A stretch of DNA of 40,351 nt. Origin: Oscillospiraceae bacterium. GTDB lineage: Bacteria > Bacillota > Clostridia > Saccharofermentanales > Saccharofermentanaceae. The DNA is taken from positions 1 through 40,351 of the forward strand of contig CADAIP010000023.1 in the NCBI GenBank assembly GCA_902787975.1, given 5' to 3'. The stretch's first letter is position 1; every line of letters starts with the position of its first letter. Positions 32,392 through 40,351 of this stretch are shown piece after piece. The position numbers and the translations under genes were made by a program. Under the pieces are notes generated by a model that made no database searches, was not told the origin of the DNA, and saw nothing but the letters and a program-made list of their open reading frames with translations.

Positions 32392-33327
32392 ATGCAGTTT
32401 AACGATAATTCAGTACCGGGCAAGTATCAGCAGCCTATCGGAAGTTTTGCAGGCAGAATCGTCAGCAACGATGTTGAGGAAGTTGATTTTATTCCCGGTT
32501 CCAACATGCGTATTTGGTACAACAACCGCTCTGAGGACTACCCTGTCCACAGACACAGTTGTCTTGAGATTACCATCCCTATTGAGAAGTCTTATACTTA
32601 CATTTTCGATGACAGAACGATAATCCTTAAGGAGAAAGAGATCCTCTTTGTGCCTCCGGACATGCTGCATAAGATTGCCGGTACAAAGTCAGGCATCAGA
32701 TTTATCTATCTTTTCAACGTTGATTTCCTCAAGGGTTTCTTCGATTACAGTGAGTTCCAGAAGCTCATAAAAGAGCCTCTTCTCATTACACCGGATACAC
32801 ATCCGGATATATACAGTCTTATTTTCGAGAAGTTCATGGAAATTAACGATCTGTACTTCTTCTACTCTACTACGGTAAAAGAGATCTCGATATTCGGAAA
32901 GCTCATGGACGTATTCGGAATGCTCATGAAGAAGGATTATTCCGATAGCCTTGCAGTCATTCAGAACGACAAGCAGCGTGAGGTCTACATCAAGTTCAAG
33001 ACACTCGCTGAATGGCTCGCCATGCACAGTTCCGAAAACATCTCGATGGATGAAGCTGCTACACACGTAGGCTATTCCAAGTTCCATTTCGCACGTCTCT
33101 TTAAAGAGTATACCGGAATGACATTCAACGATTATCAGACTACATTAAAGCTTAAAGAAGTCGAGAGACAGCTTGCTGATACCGATCTTCAGATCAGCGA
33201 TATCGCAATGTCCTGCGGCTTCAACAATCTGACTTCACTCAGCCGTTGCTTTAAAAAGCAGTACGGATGCTCCCCTTCCCAATTCAGGAACAGGATCAGG
33301 AGATCCAAGAAAAGATCATTATCCTAA
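32392..33327 (+). CDS. AraC-family transcriptional regulator
   Basis: This is a 311-residue protein. An N-terminal cupin-like sensing domain (about residues 45-105) has HRHSCLEITIPIEKSYTY and VPPDMLHKI. The C-terminal double helix-turn-helix (about 205-305) has MDEAATHVGYSKFHFARLFKEYTG and ISDIAMSCGFNNLTSLSRCFKKQYG-type motifs, ending SPSQFRNR. Regulators of this kind activate sugar genes when the cupin binds a sugar. It is divergent from the GH3 gene (170 bp shared region) and close to the leftward ABC transporter operon, so it probably controls both. The effector is unknown; a xylo- or arabino-oligosaccharide would fit. A GGGG ribosome site lies 7 bases before ATG 32392. Confidence 0.9.
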   Translation: MQFNDNSVPGKYQQPIGSFAGRIVSNDVEEVDFIPGSNMRIWYNNRSEDYPVHRHSCLEITIPIEKSYTYIFDDRTIILKEKEILFVPPDMLHKIAGTKSGIRFIYLFNVDFLKGFFDYSEFQKLIKEPLLITPDTHPDIYSLIFEKFMEINDLYFFYSTTVKEISIFGKLMDVFGMLMKKDYSDSLAVIQNDKQREVYIKFKTLAEWLAMHSSENISMDEAATHVGYSKFHFARLFKEYTGMTFNDYQTTLKLKEVERQLADTDLQISDIAMSCGFNNLTSLSRCFKKQYGCSPSQFRNRIRRSKKRSLS

Positions 33328-33342
33328 TCAATAACTAACAAT

Positions 33343-33373
33343 AATACCGGTCATTTAAGGCCGGTATTTTTTT
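33343..33373 (+). terminator. Terminator of the AraC-family gene
   Basis: AATACCGG (33343-33350) and CCGGTATT (33361-33368) form the stem, running into TTTTTTT. Confidence 0.8.
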
Positions 33374-33377
33374 GCAT

Positions 33378-33421
33378 AAAAAAGCTGCGTCTTTGAGGAG
33401 GCAAATGATCAAAGACGCAGC
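33378..33421 (-). terminator. Terminator of the sugar ABC transporter operon
   Basis: GCTGCGTCTTTG (33384-33395) and CAAAGACGCAGC (33410-33421) form a perfect 12-bp stem. On the minus strand TTTTTT follows. It lies 61 bases past the last permease gene. Confidence 0.85.
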
Positions 33422-33482
33422 GTATTGTTTTGTAAATTGTCTCAGCTAAAAGCTGAATTCCGTAATACGGAAGGTATAAGCC

Positions 33483-34358
33483 TTATGACTTGACACCGCC
33501 CAATGCAACACCCTCAACGATGTATCTGGAGAGGAATGCATATACGACGATAAGAGGAAGTACTGTAATGAAGAGACCTACATAAACAGCACCGAACTCA
33601 GTTCTGTAACTGTCGTTTGTAAGCAAGGATACCATTACAGGGAGTGTTCTCTTTTCCTTATCTGTCAACAGGATCAAAGGCATGAAGAGGTTGTTCCAGC
33701 TACCTACGTAAGCAAAGATCGCCTGTGTAGCGATAGCCGGTTTCATGAGAGGAACAACAATCTGGTTAAAGATTCTGAATTCTCCCGCACCGTCAATTCT
33801 TGCAGACTGAACGATTTCCATTGAAAGCGACGCCTGTAAGTACTGTCGCATGAAGAATACCGTCATAGGAGCTGCGATTGAAGGGATAATAAGGATAGAG
33901 AGCTTATTAACCATACCGAGCTTATAAACCATCTGATAGAAACCGATTGTGGTAACTGTACCAGGAATCATCATGATTGCCATGATCATACCGTTGAATG
34001 CATCTCTGAACTTCCACTCATATGCTGAAATAGCATAAGCAGTAAGTGAAGAGAAGTAAACGTTAAGTATTGTTGAACATGTAGCTACGATGAAGGAATT
34101 CATGAAACCTACAGCAGGCTTAAATTCCTTACTCATGATGAATGTCCAGTTCTTCTTGAAGTTTCCGAAAGGATCAGCTGACCAGAATGTAAGTGCACTC
34201 TGCTGAACCTCGTCAGAACTCTTAAAACAATTCGCAAGCATCATTAAGAAAGGGAAAAGAGTCATGATTGAGAAAAAGATGGCGACGATGTAGATAACTA
34301 CTTTAAGCCAAGTATCATTTTTCTTAATGGAAGATGTTCTTATAGCATTATCACTCAT
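33483..34358 (-). CDS. Sugar ABC transporter permease, MalG/AraQ type
   Basis: This is a 291-residue protein with six membrane segments and the EAA loop, seen as EIVQSARIDGAGEFRIFNQIVVPLMKP, which docks on the transporter ATPase. The C-terminus VEGVALGGVKS is typical of carbohydrate (CUT1) permeases. It is the third gene of the leftward binding protein-permease-permease operon, 11 bases after the first permease. No ATPase is encoded here; CUT1 systems of Firmicutes usually share an MsmX-like ATPase encoded elsewhere. Confidence 0.92.
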   Translation of the reverse strand: MSDNAIRTSSIKKNDTWLKVVIYIVAIFFSIMTLFPFLMMLANCFKSSDEVQQSALTFWSADPFGNFKKNWTFIMSKEFKPAVGFMNSFIVATCSTILNVYFSSLTAYAISAYEWKFRDAFNGMIMAIMMIPGTVTTIGFYQMVYKLGMVNKLSILIIPSIAAPMTVFFMRQYLQASLSMEIVQSARIDGAGEFRIFNQIVVPLMKPAIATQAIFAYVGSWNNLFMPLILLTDKEKRTLPVMVSLLTNDSYRTEFGAVYVGLFITVLPLIVVYAFLSRYIVEGVALGGVKS

Positions 34359-34369
34359 ATCTTCTCACC

Positions 34370-35353
34370 TCATAAACCTTTCCTTGCAGCTCTAAGCTCT
34401 TGCTTTCTAAGCTTCTTGATCTTAGCTTCATCCTTATCTCTGAGGATGTAGAAGAGGATAGAAGACAGAATTACAATGATGATGAACAAGATAACGCTTG
34501 CTGCTGCTGCTCTATTGTATAAATAACTACCTGAGAATGCCTGGTTACGAATATACATATTCGTTGTAAGACCGGCATTGTTTGCATTTGTACCAATGTA
34601 CAACTGCGGAATATCGAACATGTTGAGACCACCGATGAGTGACGTTACGAGAACGAACAACATGATCTGACGGATACAAGGGATCGTGACTAAGAAGAAA
34701 GTCTGAACTCTGTTAGCACCGTCGATCTCGGCAGCTTCGAATACCTCAGGACTGATACCGATAACACCTGCAATGAGGTTAACCATCGTGTGACCGTACC
34801 ACTGATAGAACTGTACGAAAGCGATAATGAACTTTACAGGCCACTCGTTAGCATTGAAGTTATATGCTTTTCTCTCAACGCCAAAGAGCTTGGATACACC
34901 GATAAGGATATCGTTTGCAGGTCCCTTCGGATAACCGAACATAACGTTGAACAAGATAGCGAGCGTAGCTGCTGTGATGATGTTCGGCATGTAGAACAAG
35001 ATCTTGAAAAGTCCCTGTCCCTTGACCTTTGATCTTCTGTCGGTGAACCACGCTGTAAACAAAAGCGCGAAACCAATCTGAGGAATAAAGTTTAAGATCC
35101 AGATGGTCCAAGTATTCTTGAATGCCTTCTGGAAAGTACCGGATGTCAAAACATCCTTAAAGTTAGCGAACAAATTCTTTCCTACTGTAGGAAGGAAATG
35201 CCAATCCGTGTTACCTGCACCCTTCAAATCAGTGAAACCGATTACAAAGGTGTAGAGAACCGGATAAAGTGTGAATACGCAAAAAGTAAGAATGAACGGA
35301 ATCGAAAAGATGTAACCGTATTTTGCGTAGTTGACCAGTTTTTTGTTTCTCAT
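34370..35353 (-). CDS. Sugar ABC transporter permease, MalF/AraP type
   Basis: This is a 327-residue CUT1 permease. About six membrane segments are visible, the first at about 13-35 (YIFSIPFILTFCVFTLYPVLY) and an EAA loop EVFEAAEIDGANRVQTFFLVTIP at about residues 200-225. The basic C-terminal tail (KKLRKQELRAARKG) faces the cytoplasm. It forms the heterodimeric channel with the MalG-type partner. Start: ATG 35353, with GAGGAGG upstream. A strong hairpin in the 87-base gap to the binding-protein gene should lower permease expression relative to the binding protein. Confidence 0.92.
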   Translation of the reverse strand: MRNKKLVNYAKYGYIFSIPFILTFCVFTLYPVLYTFVIGFTDLKGAGNTDWHFLPTVGKNLFANFKDVLTSGTFQKAFKNTWTIWILNFIPQIGFALLFTAWFTDRRSKVKGQGLFKILFYMPNIITAATLAILFNVMFGYPKGPANDILIGVSKLFGVERKAYNFNANEWPVKFIIAFVQFYQWYGHTMVNLIAGVIGISPEVFEAAEIDGANRVQTFFLVTIPCIRQIMLFVLVTSLIGGLNMFDIPQLYIGTNANNAGLTTNMYIRNQAFSGSYLYNRAAAASVILFIIIVILSSILFYILRDKDEAKIKKLRKQELRAARKGL

Positions 35354-35377
35354 TAAAAATCAGCCTCCTCTTGTTTT

Positions 35378-35414
35378 AAAAAGCGGCAGGGTAAATACCG
35401 ATCTACCCTGCCGC
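35378..35414 (-). promoter_or_regulatory. Intercistronic hairpin (attenuator) between binding protein and permeases
   Basis: GCGGCAGGGTA (35383-35393) and TACCCTGCCGC (35404-35414) form a perfect 11-bp stem with a 10-base loop. On the minus strand TTTTT follows at once. It looks like a partial terminator or a 3' stabiliser that keeps the binding-protein mRNA abundant. Confidence 0.7.
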
Positions 35415-35440
35415 CCACAGCATTTAAATATTAGATGCTA

Positions 35441-36877
35441 TTAGAAAGAGAGGTTATCTGCAACATTCGTCTTGAATGTCTCGATAGCAGCGTCTCTGTC
35501 GAGGTTGCCTTCAGCATACTGGTTAGCAGCATCAGTGAAGTATGTGTTGATTGTAGCATCATACTGAGTCATACCCTTACCAGAAGCGTTAGCGTTACCA
35601 GCGATGAATGTAGGGAAGATGTTCTGACCACCGCAGAATGCGAGTGTTCCGTCAGACTTACCCATAACTACTGCAGAAGCAACTGTATCCTTAGCGCCGT
35701 TACCCATAAGGTCGTTAGCCCAGAGATACTGGAGACCTGTCTCAGAAGTATCAAGAGTTACCCACTCAATGATCTCAGCAACTGCTTCAGCGTGAGCTGT
35801 GCCGTCTCTACCCATGAGCCATGTGCCGCCCCAGAAGAAGCCAACCGGAGGTGTGCAGACTCTCCAGTCACCGTATGTGCCTTCGCCTTCAGCCTTCTGG
35901 CCGTCTCTTACCATAACGTAGTTGATAAGCCAAGCAGGTCCGAAGAAGCAGAATACGCCTCTGTCACCGATACCCATCATGTCGTTGTACCAAGCTGTAT
36001 CCCAACCAGGTGCATCGTTAGAAAGATCCTCGTCCTTGAGCTTCTTAGCGATGTCAAGGAAAGCCTCTCTCTCAGGAGCGATTGTGAGCTCGCCGTCAAC
36101 GATCCAAGGCTGACCTGCGTTCTTGCAGACATTCCACATATCGCCAGAACCAGAAACTACTGAATAGCCCTTTTCCTTGAGCTGTGCAGCTGCTTCCCAG
36201 AACTTGTCCCAGTTGCCTGTACCAGCACCAACTACTGCCTCAACGTCAGCAGGCTCAGCAGAACCGAAAACTTCTTCAGCGATAGAAGCTCTGTAGATCA
36301 TAGCACCACCAGTAGCCTGATAGCCGAGAGCTACAACTTCACCATCACGAGAACCGATGTCTACTGTGTACTGAGCGATCTGAGCGTCAGAAATCTTCTT
36401 ATCAACATCGATACCGAGTGACTTGTAAGTAGCAGCGAATCTGGACATATCGCCCTGTGTGTACTTGAGGATGTAATCAGCCTCAGCGCAATAGAGATCA
36501 GGAGCGGAATCACCACCAGCTACGAGAGCAGCGTCAACTGCAGGCTGATAGTTCTCTGCACCATTGATGTATGTGCACTTAACTGTGTACTTTGTACCGA
36601 ACTCAGGGTTAACGTTAGCAACATAGTAGTTAACCATGCCGATAACCTCATTTGTGAATGTCCACAAATTGATAACCTCGGGACCTGTACCGATTGTTGT
36701 CTCCTCGCCTACTGTTTCAGCTGCAGACTCAGAAGTCTCAACATCCTCAGATGTTGCTGCTGTCTCACTGCCTGAACCTTCTGTGCTAACCGGAGCATCT
36801 GTAGGTGTTGTTGTACAACCAGCTGCAATTGCTGCAACCATTGCTACGGAAAGAGCACTGGCAATAACCTTTTTCAT
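35441..36877 (-). CDS. Sugar-binding lipoprotein of the ABC transporter
   Basis: This is a 478-residue family 1 extracellular solute-binding protein. The lipoprotein signal is MKKVIASALSVAMVAAIAAGC, with the lipobox AAGC and Cys21 as the lipid anchor. A Thr/Ser/Glu-rich spacer (about 22-65) precedes the fold starting EVINLWTFTNEV. Two-lobed binding proteins of this size take oligosaccharides; the aromatic-rich stretches (GVFCFFGPAWLINYV, GFFWGGTWLMG) would suit sugar stacking. Start: ATG 36877, AAGGAGG 7 bases before. It is first gene of the operon with the two permeases. The substrate is not determined by sequence; the GH3 neighbour suggests xylo-oligosaccharides. Confidence 0.92.
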   Translation of the reverse strand: MKKVIASALSVAMVAAIAAGCTTTPTDAPVSTEGSGSETAATSEDVETSESAAETVGEETTIGTGPEVINLWTFTNEVIGMVNYYVANVNPEFGTKYTVKCTYINGAENYQPAVDAALVAGGDSAPDLYCAEADYILKYTQGDMSRFAATYKSLGIDVDKKISDAQIAQYTVDIGSRDGEVVALGYQATGGAMIYRASIAEEVFGSAEPADVEAVVGAGTGNWDKFWEAAAQLKEKGYSVVSGSGDMWNVCKNAGQPWIVDGELTIAPEREAFLDIAKKLKDEDLSNDAPGWDTAWYNDMMGIGDRGVFCFFGPAWLINYVMVRDGQKAEGEGTYGDWRVCTPPVGFFWGGTWLMGRDGTAHAEAVAEIIEWVTLDTSETGLQYLWANDLMGNGAKDTVASAVVMGKSDGTLAFCGGQNIFPTFIAGNANASGKGMTQYDATINTYFTDAANQYAEGNLDRDAAIETFKTNVADNLSF

Positions 36878-37220
36878 AAAGTTTCCTCCTTAATGATTTT
36901 GTTCGGGGCCTCTCGGCCCTTCTACAGTGTACATATTAGCCATAAACACAATTTCTTTCTCCACATTTCTTGCTACAATTTATCCATAACTATACATTTT
37001 TTGCTTTTTTTGAGTATATTGTACAATTTTTGCTTTCGCAGAGGGTAAATTGCATAAATTCTTGACATTTAGTTCGCAGATTCTACAAGCCAATCAGGTA
37101 TCACTTGTGCAAATCGTTCGCAAACCCGTGTTTTCGAGTGTATCACAGTAGTGCTACTCGCCCAAAGAGTTATGTGATAAGATTGGTACGTTTATTATAT
37201 ATAGGATAAGGGTATTAAAT
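36878..37220. other. Divergent intergenic region, binding protein and YesL-like gene
   Basis: These 343 bases hold no gene. A GGGCC-TCTC-GGCCC hairpin (36906-36919) lies in the binding-protein leader. TTGACA (37062-37067) with TACAAG (37084-37089) at a 16-bp spacing could drive the rightward gene. No convincing leftward promoter is seen, which would fit activator dependence. TTGTACAA (about 37019-37026) is a small palindrome in an AT-rich stretch. Confidence 0.4.
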
Positions 37221-37874
37221 ATGGCTTCTTCTTTTTTTGATCCTAAGAGTAAAGGAACCAGGTTCCTGACCACCATATGCAATCTGTTGCTTGTGAATTT
37301 CATCTTCATGATAAGTTGTATTCCTGTTTTCACCATAGGAGCAGCCGTCACATCGCTTTACAGGATAACGATTGCCATTCTCGCAGGAGACAATCCGTCA
37401 GTAATAAAGGATTACTTCAGATGCTTCAAGGAGAATTTCGGTAAGGCTACCGGTCTTTTATTGCTTTACGTTGCGCTTTCCGCATTCTTCGGCTTCGAGA
37501 TCTACATGATCCGCACGATGATGGACGCGAACTACCAGTGGATGGTCTTCTTCCCGTTCTTCTTTATAATCGTGATCTTTGCTTCTTCATTCTATGCATT
37601 CCCTATACTTGCCTGGTTTGAAGAATCATTTAAGCAGATCATCAAGAACTCTCTGCTCATTGCATTAACGAATCTGCCTGTAACTATAATGTATATAGCA
37701 ATTTCCGCAGGTCTAGCGTTCCTTATCTACCAGTTCCCCACTATTACTATGAGCCAGATGGTCTTCCTGGGTTTCTCTTTATTTGCTTTATTCTTTTCCG
37801 TATTCCTTAAGAGGATCTTCGAAAAGCTTGGCGCCAACATCAGCTTTAAGCAGGAAGATACAGACAAGATGTGA
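37221..37874 (+). CDS. YesL-like (DUF624) membrane protein
   Basis: This is a 217-residue protein with about five membrane segments. The N-terminus MASSFFDPKSKGTRFLTTICNLLLVNFIFMISCIPVFTIGAA matches the DUF624/YesL family, where a small cytoplasmic start leads to an N-LL-N-FxxxxxPVxTIGAA motif. YesL proteins are regularly found beside CUT1 sugar transporters and GH genes, but their role is not established. The gene is divergent from the binding protein. Start: ATG 37221, with AGGATAAGGG upstream. A terminator follows. Confidence 0.85.
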   Translation: MASSFFDPKSKGTRFLTTICNLLLVNFIFMISCIPVFTIGAAVTSLYRITIAILAGDNPSVIKDYFRCFKENFGKATGLLLLYVALSAFFGFEIYMIRTMMDANYQWMVFFPFFFIIVIFASSFYAFPILAWFEESFKQIIKNSLLIALTNLPVTIMYIAISAGLAFLIYQFPTITMSQMVFLGFSLFALFFSVFLKRIFEKLGANISFKQEDTDKM

Positions 37875-37906
37875 TCTTGTATTAAAATTTTAAATAGAAA
37901 TAATAA

Positions 37907-37945
37907 TGGGGTTGATCATCATTTGATCAGCCCCATATTTTATTA
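37907..37945. terminator. Terminator between convergent YesL-like and transketolase genes
   Basis: TGGGG-T-TGATCA (37907-37918) pairs with TGATCA-G-CCCCA (about 37924-37935), with one G-T pair. TATTTTATT follows on the plus strand; the other side is also AT-rich, so it may act in both directions. Confidence 0.7.
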
Positions 37946-37971
37946 ATAATAAATAATAATCTTAAAAGAGA

Positions 37972-38916
37972 TCAGAGCGCAGCCTTGATCTGGTTGTAGA
38001 TTCCTTCTGCGTCGAGCTGGAACTCCTTCATGAGTGCGCCTGCCGGGCCGCTCTTACCGAATCTGTCATATACACCGATCTTCTTAACCTTAACAGGATA
38101 GTTCTCAGACAATACATCGCATACTGCGCTGCCGAGTCCTCCGATTACGGAGTGCTCTTCAACTGTGAATACTCTGTTTGTCTTCTTTGCGAATTCAATA
38201 ACTGTATCCTTGTCGATAGGCTTGATAGTATGGATATTTACTACTGCTGCATTGATGCCGTCAGCTGCGAGTTTTTCTGCTGCGCCGAGAGCCTCAGCTA
38301 CGCATACGCCGCAAGCGAAGATTACCATGTCTGTGCCGTCCTTAAGGACAACTGCCTTGCCTACTTCGAACTTGTAGTCAGGGTTATCGTTGATTACCGG
38401 TACTGCAGCTCTGCCGAATCTCATGTAGAAAGGTCCCTCTGTCTCAGCAGCTGCGAAAACAGCAGCCTTAGCCTCAACATCATCGGAAGGAACGATAACT
38501 GTCATTCCGGGGATTGTTCTCATAAGAGCGATATCCTCGAGGCACTGGTGGGAAGCACCGTCCTCACCTACTGTGATACCTGCGTGTGTAGCACCGATCT
38601 TAACGTTGAGGTGGGGATAACCAATTGAGTTTCTGACCTGCTCGAAGTTTCTGCCTGCTGCAAACATAGCGAAAGAAGATACAAACGGGATCTTGCCGCA
38701 TGTGGAAAGACCCGCTGCGATACCTGTCATGTTTGCCTCTGCGATTCCGCAGTCGATATGACGGTCCGGGAATGCCTTCTTGAATGTGGAAGTCTTTGTT
38801 GCGCCTGCGAGATCGGCATCAAGAACGATAACGTTAGGGTTCTTCTGTCCGAGCTCTGCGAGTGCGTTACCATAACTCTCACGTGTAGCGATTTTTACTA
38901 TATCTCCCATGATCAT
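37972..38916 (-). CDS. Transketolase, C-terminal subunit
   Basis: This is a 314-residue protein with the pyrimidine-binding and C-terminal domains of transketolase. DCGIAEANMTGIAAGLS contains the catalytic glutamate (Glu60) that activates thiamine diphosphate. GEDGASHQCLEDIALMRTIPG and the C-terminal domain with EEHSVIGGLGSAV follow. With the partner at 38913-39752 it forms one split enzyme that moves two-carbon units between sugar phosphates. The start ATG 38916 overlaps the partner's TGA in an ATGA arrangement, so translation is coupled; an ATG two codons later is possible. Split transketolases are common in anaerobic Firmicutes and archaea. Confidence 0.93.
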   Translation of the reverse strand: MIMGDIVKIATRESYGNALAELGQKNPNVIVLDADLAGATKTSTFKKAFPDRHIDCGIAEANMTGIAAGLSTCGKIPFVSSFAMFAAGRNFEQVRNSIGYPHLNVKIGATHAGITVGEDGASHQCLEDIALMRTIPGMTVIVPSDDVEAKAAVFAAAETEGPFYMRFGRAAVPVINDNPDYKFEVGKAVVLKDGTDMVIFACGVCVAEALGAAEKLAADGINAAVVNIHTIKPIDKDTVIEFAKKTNRVFTVEEHSVIGGLGSAVCDVLSENYPVKVKKIGVYDRFGKSGPAGALMKEFQLDAEGIYNQIKAAL

Positions 38917-39752
38917 ACCTCTGCTTCCAATTTTGCTAACTGCTCGTCAAGCTCTTTCATAGCCTGCTCATACTCTTCGTCGTTAGGAGCCTTGCCATGC
39001 CAGCCTGCCTGGTTTTCCATGTAAGAAACGCCCTTGCCCTTAGTTGTCTTCATGATAATAGCTGTAGGCATTCCCTTGCATTCCTTAGCCTTGGCAAATG
39101 CATCTCTGATCTGATCGAAATCGTGACCGTCAATGCAGATTACATTAAAGTTGAATGCTTCGAGCTTCTTGTCGATCGGATAAGGTGAGCAAACGTCATC
39201 GATCTTACCGTCGATCTGAAGTCCGTTGTTGTCGATGATAACTGTGAGGTTATCGATCTTCTTAGCGCCTGCAAACATGAATGCTTCCCAGATCTGACCT
39301 TCCTGGATCTCACCGTCGCCTGTAAGAGCATAAACTCTGTAGGAATCGCCGTTGAGCTTCGCAGCAAGTGCCATACCTACTGCAGCGGAAACGCCCTGAC
39401 CCAATGAGCCTGTGCTCATGTCAACGCCGGGAGTCTCTGTCATGCAGGGGTGACCCTGAAGATATGAGCCGAGCTTTCTTAATGTCTTGAGGTCTTCAAC
39501 AGGGAAGTAACCTCTGTTTGCGAGTGTGGAATAAAGACCCGGAGCTGTGTGTCCCTTGGACAGAACGAATCTGTCTCTATTGGGATCCTTAGGATTCTTG
39601 GGGTCGATATTCATCTCTTCAAAATAGAGATAAGTGAACATGTCGGCAGCGGAGAGTGATCCGCCCGGATGACCGGACTTTGCACTGTGAACTGCTTCAA
39701 CGATTCCCTTACGAACTTTTGTCGCTGTGATTTGAAGTTCTTTGTTGTTCAT
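38913..39752 (-). CDS. Transketolase, N-terminal subunit
   Basis: This is a 279-residue protein with the diphosphate-binding half of transketolase. GHPGGSLSAADM (27-38), LSKGHTAPGLYSTLANRG (65-82), MSTGSLGQGVSAAVGMALA, and the thiamine-diphosphate/Mg motif GDGEIQEGQIWEAFMFAG ending in DNN (145-176) are all present. It joins the C-terminal subunit encoded directly downstream. The pentose phosphate link fits the neighbouring isomerase and the presumed xylosidase. Start: ATG 39752, with AAGGGTAAG upstream. It lies 98 bases after the isomerase gene on the same strand. Confidence 0.94.
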   Translation of the reverse strand: MNNKELQITATKVRKGIVEAVHSAKSGHPGGSLSAADMFTYLYFEEMNIDPKNPKDPNRDRFVLSKGHTAPGLYSTLANRGYFPVEDLKTLRKLGSYLQGHPCMTETPGVDMSTGSLGQGVSAAVGMALAAKLNGDSYRVYALTGDGEIQEGQIWEAFMFAGAKKIDNLTVIIDNNGLQIDGKIDDVCSPYPIDKKLEAFNFNVICIDGHDFDQIRDAFAKAKECKGMPTAIIMKTTKGKGVSYMENQAGWHGKAPNDEEYEQAMKELDEQLAKLEAEV

Positions 39753-39804
39753 TTTAGGCTTACCCTTTTTCTATAGATTTTATCTTCATCTTTTACATAC
39801 GGAA

Positions 39805-39828
39805 GGGCTTGACCGCCAGATCAAGCCC
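39805..39828 (-). terminator. Hairpin between the isomerase and transketolase genes
   Basis: GGGCTTGA (39805-39812) and TCAAGCCC (39821-39828) form an 8-bp stem. The minus-strand continuation TTCCG is not a T-run, so this may be an RNA-stability hairpin rather than a terminator. Confidence 0.4.
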
Positions 39829-39850
39829 CGCCATACATATCCAAACTATA

Positions 39851-40351
39851 TCAGTTGAACGGAGAGTTGAAAGGATTCTCCTTCGGATATCTGTCGCCCT
39901 CGGGCTTGTTGTAGCCGATGTCGCAAGGGCAGATTCCGAGGTATGTGAAGAGGTTGTAGAGAGCCTTTCCATAGTGACCGAATGCAACTGCACCGTGGTG
40001 AGGGAAATTCTTCTCGATAAGGAAGTATCTGTAGAATCTGCCCATCTCCTTGATAGCGAATACGCCGGTACCGCCGAAGGACTTAGTAGCAACAGGGAGA
40101 ACCTCACCCTCTGCAACGTAAGCTCTGATCTGTCCGTCAGATGTAGACTGCAGTCTGTAGAATGTGATGTCGCCGGGAACGATGTCGCCCTCGAGAGTAC
40201 CGTTTGTAACCTCTACAGGGAGAGCACGAGCCATGATCATCTGATTCTTCATCTCGCAGAAAGCAAGCTTCTTGGAGCATGTGTTACCGCAGTGGAAGCC
40301 CATGAATGTATCTGTGAACTTGTAGTCGAACTTGCCCTTGATGGACTCGTC
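39851..40351 (-). CDS. L-fucose/L-arabinose isomerase-family protein, C-terminal part (runs off window)
   Basis: The last 166 residues are visible; the start lies beyond the right edge. The segment FMGFHCGNTCSKKLAF, the TFYRLQSTSDGQIRAYVAEGEVLP barrel and FPHHGAVAFGHYGKALYNLFTYLG match the C-terminal domain of the FucI/AraA-like sugar isomerase group (COG2407 type). Such enzymes convert aldoses to ketoses with a metal. The histidine in HHGAVAFGH is a candidate ligand. Which sugar is used cannot be told from this part. It precedes the transketolase pair on the same strand, fitting a pentose or deoxyhexose route. It ends PFNSPFN before TGA/TAA at 39851. Confidence 0.8.
   Translation of the reverse strand, partial: DESIKGKFDYKFTDTFMGFHCGNTCSKKLAFCEMKNQMIMARALPVEVTNGTLEGDIVPGDITFYRLQSTSDGQIRAYVAEGEVLPVATKSFGGTGVFAIKEMGRFYRYFLIEKNFPHHGAVAFGHYGKALYNLFTYLGICPCDIGYNKPEGDRYPKENPFNSPFN

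Noticed and set aside
35435..36163. 242-residue open frame opposite the binding-protein gene
   Set aside because: It is an antisense shadow of a well-supported lipoprotein gene.

Overview
The window looks like chromosome of a Gram-positive anaerobe of the class Clostridia, probably a gut or rumen fibre user. The reasons are purine-rich Shine-Dalgarno sites, RNase J, a long Rel protein, a diderm-free type IV pilus (T4P) set, a 3D-domain wall protein and lipoprotein-dependent sugar ABC transport. No rRNA, tRNA or CRISPR array was seen. The genus cannot be fixed from this sequence alone.

Layout. 1-210 is the end of an IS200/IS605-type insertion sequence. 317-4513 holds a small membrane protein, an SH3/3D-domain wall protein, RNase J, and an XRE-PIN (antitoxin-toxin type) pair behind an 11-bp direct repeat and a 16-bp palindrome. 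4620-11056 runs leftward: rel and recJ (overlapping), an unknown three-pass membrane protein and rpsU.

11196-29567 is a compact T4P locus built around a divergent promoter region (22875-23278). Leftward are a 2791-residue prepilin, three minor pilins, the major pilin with its own promoter and terminator, and a prepilin-peptidase-like protein. Rightward are a single-pass protein, PilC, a PilM-PilN fusion, PilO, PilB and a second, minimal prepilin peptidase. Two points stand out. First, the giant prepilin carries about 35 GLUG-type repeats, two Ig-like units and six InlB/Listeria-Bacteroides repeats behind a normal class III leader, so it looks like a tip adhesin mounted on a pilin. Second, the two A24 peptidase relatives appear to have split the job: one keeps the zinc-cysteine N-terminal domain but has lost the GxGD aspartate, and the other keeps both aspartates but lacks the N-terminal domain.

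29587-40351 is accessory and metabolic. It begins with an orphan HicB-like gene behind a perfect consensus promoter. A carbohydrate locus follows: GH3 glycosidase, a divergent AraC regulator, binding protein plus two permeases, a YesL-like protein, a two-subunit transketolase and the C-terminal part of an L-fucose/L-arabinose isomerase-type enzyme that runs off the right edge. Together they suggest uptake of plant-derived oligosaccharides, intracellular hydrolysis and entry of pentoses or deoxyhexoses into the pentose phosphate pathway, while the neighbouring pilus could hold cells to the substrate. That link is inference.
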